The notes beneath the pieces are model-generated. The model searched no databases, was not told the origin of the DNA, and saw only the letters and a program-made list of their open reading frames with translations. Below are positions 62,961 through 64,000 of a stretch of 64,000 nt of DNA, piece by piece; the first letter of the stretch is position 1, and every line of letters begins with the position of its first letter. Source of the stretch: Clostridium sp. (GTDB lineage Bacteria; Bacillota; Clostridia; Clostridiales; Clostridiaceae); contig NZ_JAKVOI010000001.1 of NCBI RefSeq assembly GCF_022482905.1, positions 1,117,958 through 1,181,957 on the forward strand, read 5' to 3'. The position numbers were made by a program, and so were the translations under genes.

Positions 62961-64000
62961 ATGAAGGGGGCTGAAATGCTTTTAAAATGCTTGGTAAAGC
63001 ATAAAGTTGACACTATATTTGGATATCCAGGTGGAGCAGTTTTACCTATATATGATGCATTATATGATATGCAGGATGAATTAAATCATATAATAACTGC
63101 GCATGAGCAAGGGGCAGCTCATGCTGCAGATGGCTATGCCAGGTCTACAGGAAAAGTTGGGGTTGTTATTGCAACCTCAGGGCCTGGGGCTACAAATACT
63201 GTTACGGGAATAGCTACAGCCTATATGGATTCTATACCGATTATAGTATTTGCAGGACAGGTATCTACAAGTATGATAGGAAAAAATTCATTTCAGGAAG
63301 TAAATATAAGAAGTATAACAAAATCCATAACAAAAAAAACTTTTACTATTGATAAAGCCTCTGATATAGAGAATATCATAGATGAGGCTTTTAAAATAGC
63401 GGTCAGTGGAAGAAAAGGTCCTGTAGTTGTAGAGATACCAAAAAATATTCAGACTTCAGAAGCTAGTGATAATACTTCAGAACTCGGGAATGTTTCCAGC
63501 ACATCTAAAAATGAAGAATTCAAGTATGATCTGTTTTCAAATGAATATGAGGACAGTATAGACAAAGTTGTAAATATAATAAAATGCAGTAAAAAGCCTA
63601 TGATCTATGCAGGCGGTGGAGTAATTTCATCTGGAGCGGAGAAACAGCTTGTGGAATTTGTTGACAAGCTTGATACACCGATTGCCTGTTCACTTATGGG
63701 AATTGGGGCATTCCCGGGTGACAGAAAAAATTATACAGGTATGGTTGGAATGCATGGAAGCCACTGCTCAAATTATGCTGTAAGCGAGTGTGACTTGCTC
63801 ATAGCTATAGGTGCAAGATTCAGTGACAGGGTTATAAGCAAGGTAAGCACTTTTGCAAGAAAATCGAAGATAATTCATATAGATATAGATCGAAGAGAAT
63901 TTGGTAAGAATGTTGATATAACAATGTCTGTAAGAGGAGATATAAAGAAGGTATTAAGTGATTTAACAGGGAAGCTTGAAAAACAAAATCACGGTGAGTG
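62961..64000 (+). CDS. ilvB: Acetolactate synthase large subunit (partial, runs off the right edge)
   Basis: The first 346 residues are visible and the frame is open to base 64000. It is a ThDP enzyme: catalytic Glu49 in ITAHEQGAAHAADGYAR, GPGATNTVTGIATAYMDS, then GPVVVEIPKNIQ, and the middle domain with YAGGGVISS. It follows ilvC by 29 bases with AAAAAGGAGG upstream. The usual FQE loop reads KNSFQEVNIRSITKSITKK, lacking the common D/G/P/H residues. Substrate type (biosynthetic) is inferred from the ilv operon. Confidence 0.95.
   Translation, partial: MKGAEMLLKCLVKHKVDTIFGYPGGAVLPIYDALYDMQDELNHIITAHEQGAAHAADGYARSTGKVGVVIATSGPGATNTVTGIATAYMDSIPIIVFAGQVSTSMIGKNSFQEVNIRSITKSITKKTFTIDKASDIENIIDEAFKIAVSGRKGPVVVEIPKNIQTSEASDNTSELGNVSSTSKNEEFKYDLFSNEYEDSIDKVVNIIKCSKKPMIYAGGGVISSGAEKQLVEFVDKLDTPIACSLMGIGAFPGDRKNYTGMVGMHGSHCSNYAVSECDLLIAIGARFSDRVISKVSTFARKSKIIHIDIDRREFGKNVDITMSVRGDIKKVLSDLTGKLEKQNHGE

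Noticed and set aside
1-64000. CRISPR array, insertion sequence, prophage or tRNA gene
   Set aside because: No spaced direct repeats, transposase, integrase or cloverleaf pattern was found on reading both strands by eye.

Overview
The window is AT-rich, densely packed DNA from a spore-forming, low-GC anaerobe. Most likely it is Clostridium sensu stricto, possibly near the C. kluyveri / C. ljungdahlii group; that placement is inferred from gene content and style. Supporting signs are spoIIP, three T-box leaders, AAGGAGG-type ribosome sites, TTG/GTG starts, a clostridial-type small FeoB, and HgdB/HgdC-type archerase proteins. No rRNA, tRNA, CRISPR array, insertion sequence or phage gene was seen.

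Positions 1-9900 hold an unusual metalloenzyme locus. It contains a partial NifK-like gene, a NifD-like/NifK-like pair, a chemoreceptor, a double-cubane (HgdB/DCCP-like) protein, a fused HgdB-HgdC activase and a second NifD-like gene. The D-like proteins keep the P-cluster cysteines and the cofactor cysteine but lack the cofactor histidine of true nitrogenase. No NifH, NifE, NifN or NifB is in view. Two ATP-driven low-potential redox families therefore sit together, and this is the best candidate for an undescribed system.

Positions 9900-17900 are a minimal ethanolamine module: eutV-eutW, then eutA, an APC-type ethanolamine permease, eutB and eutC, then a PHP phosphatase. There are no microcompartment shell genes here. 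The eutA leader carries two AxxG hexaloop hairpins, the second overlapping a terminator, as expected for EutV ANTAR antitermination.

Positions 17900-24900 hold an SMR exporter (minus strand), then a cassette of an alkaline-phosphatase-superfamily hydrolase, two thioredoxin-like proteins and a TauABC/SsuABC-like importer, with a LysR regulator. Positions 24900-40000 are mostly housekeeping and small operons: folA-thyA, a zinc-binding lipoprotein under a large palindrome, a NusG-domain-II protein, YibE/F, spoIIP, luxS, a nitroreductase, a MocR regulator with an ArgO-like exporter, a YhbD/bactofilin pair, a DUF2520 gene with panBCD, a HesB-like protein and a 3D-domain cell-wall protein.

Positions 40000-44600 encode a polyprenyl diphosphate synthase, an Ndh2-type NADH dehydrogenase with a membrane tail, an FMN-binding lipoprotein and a MenA-like prenyltransferase. 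These match core parts of the Gram-positive flavin-based extracellular electron transfer locus.

Positions 44600-51700 are a NikBCDEA/Dpp-type importer operon with an internal methyltransferase, behind a sigma-54-like promoter and a 40-bp palindrome. Positions 51700-64000 carry T-box-argS, an RNase-H-like exonuclease, a CBS protein, feoA-feoB with a tiny Cys-rich partner, topB, an AEC permease, an orphan isoleucine-type T-box on the minus strand, and a T-box-ilvC-ilvB operon that runs off the right edge.
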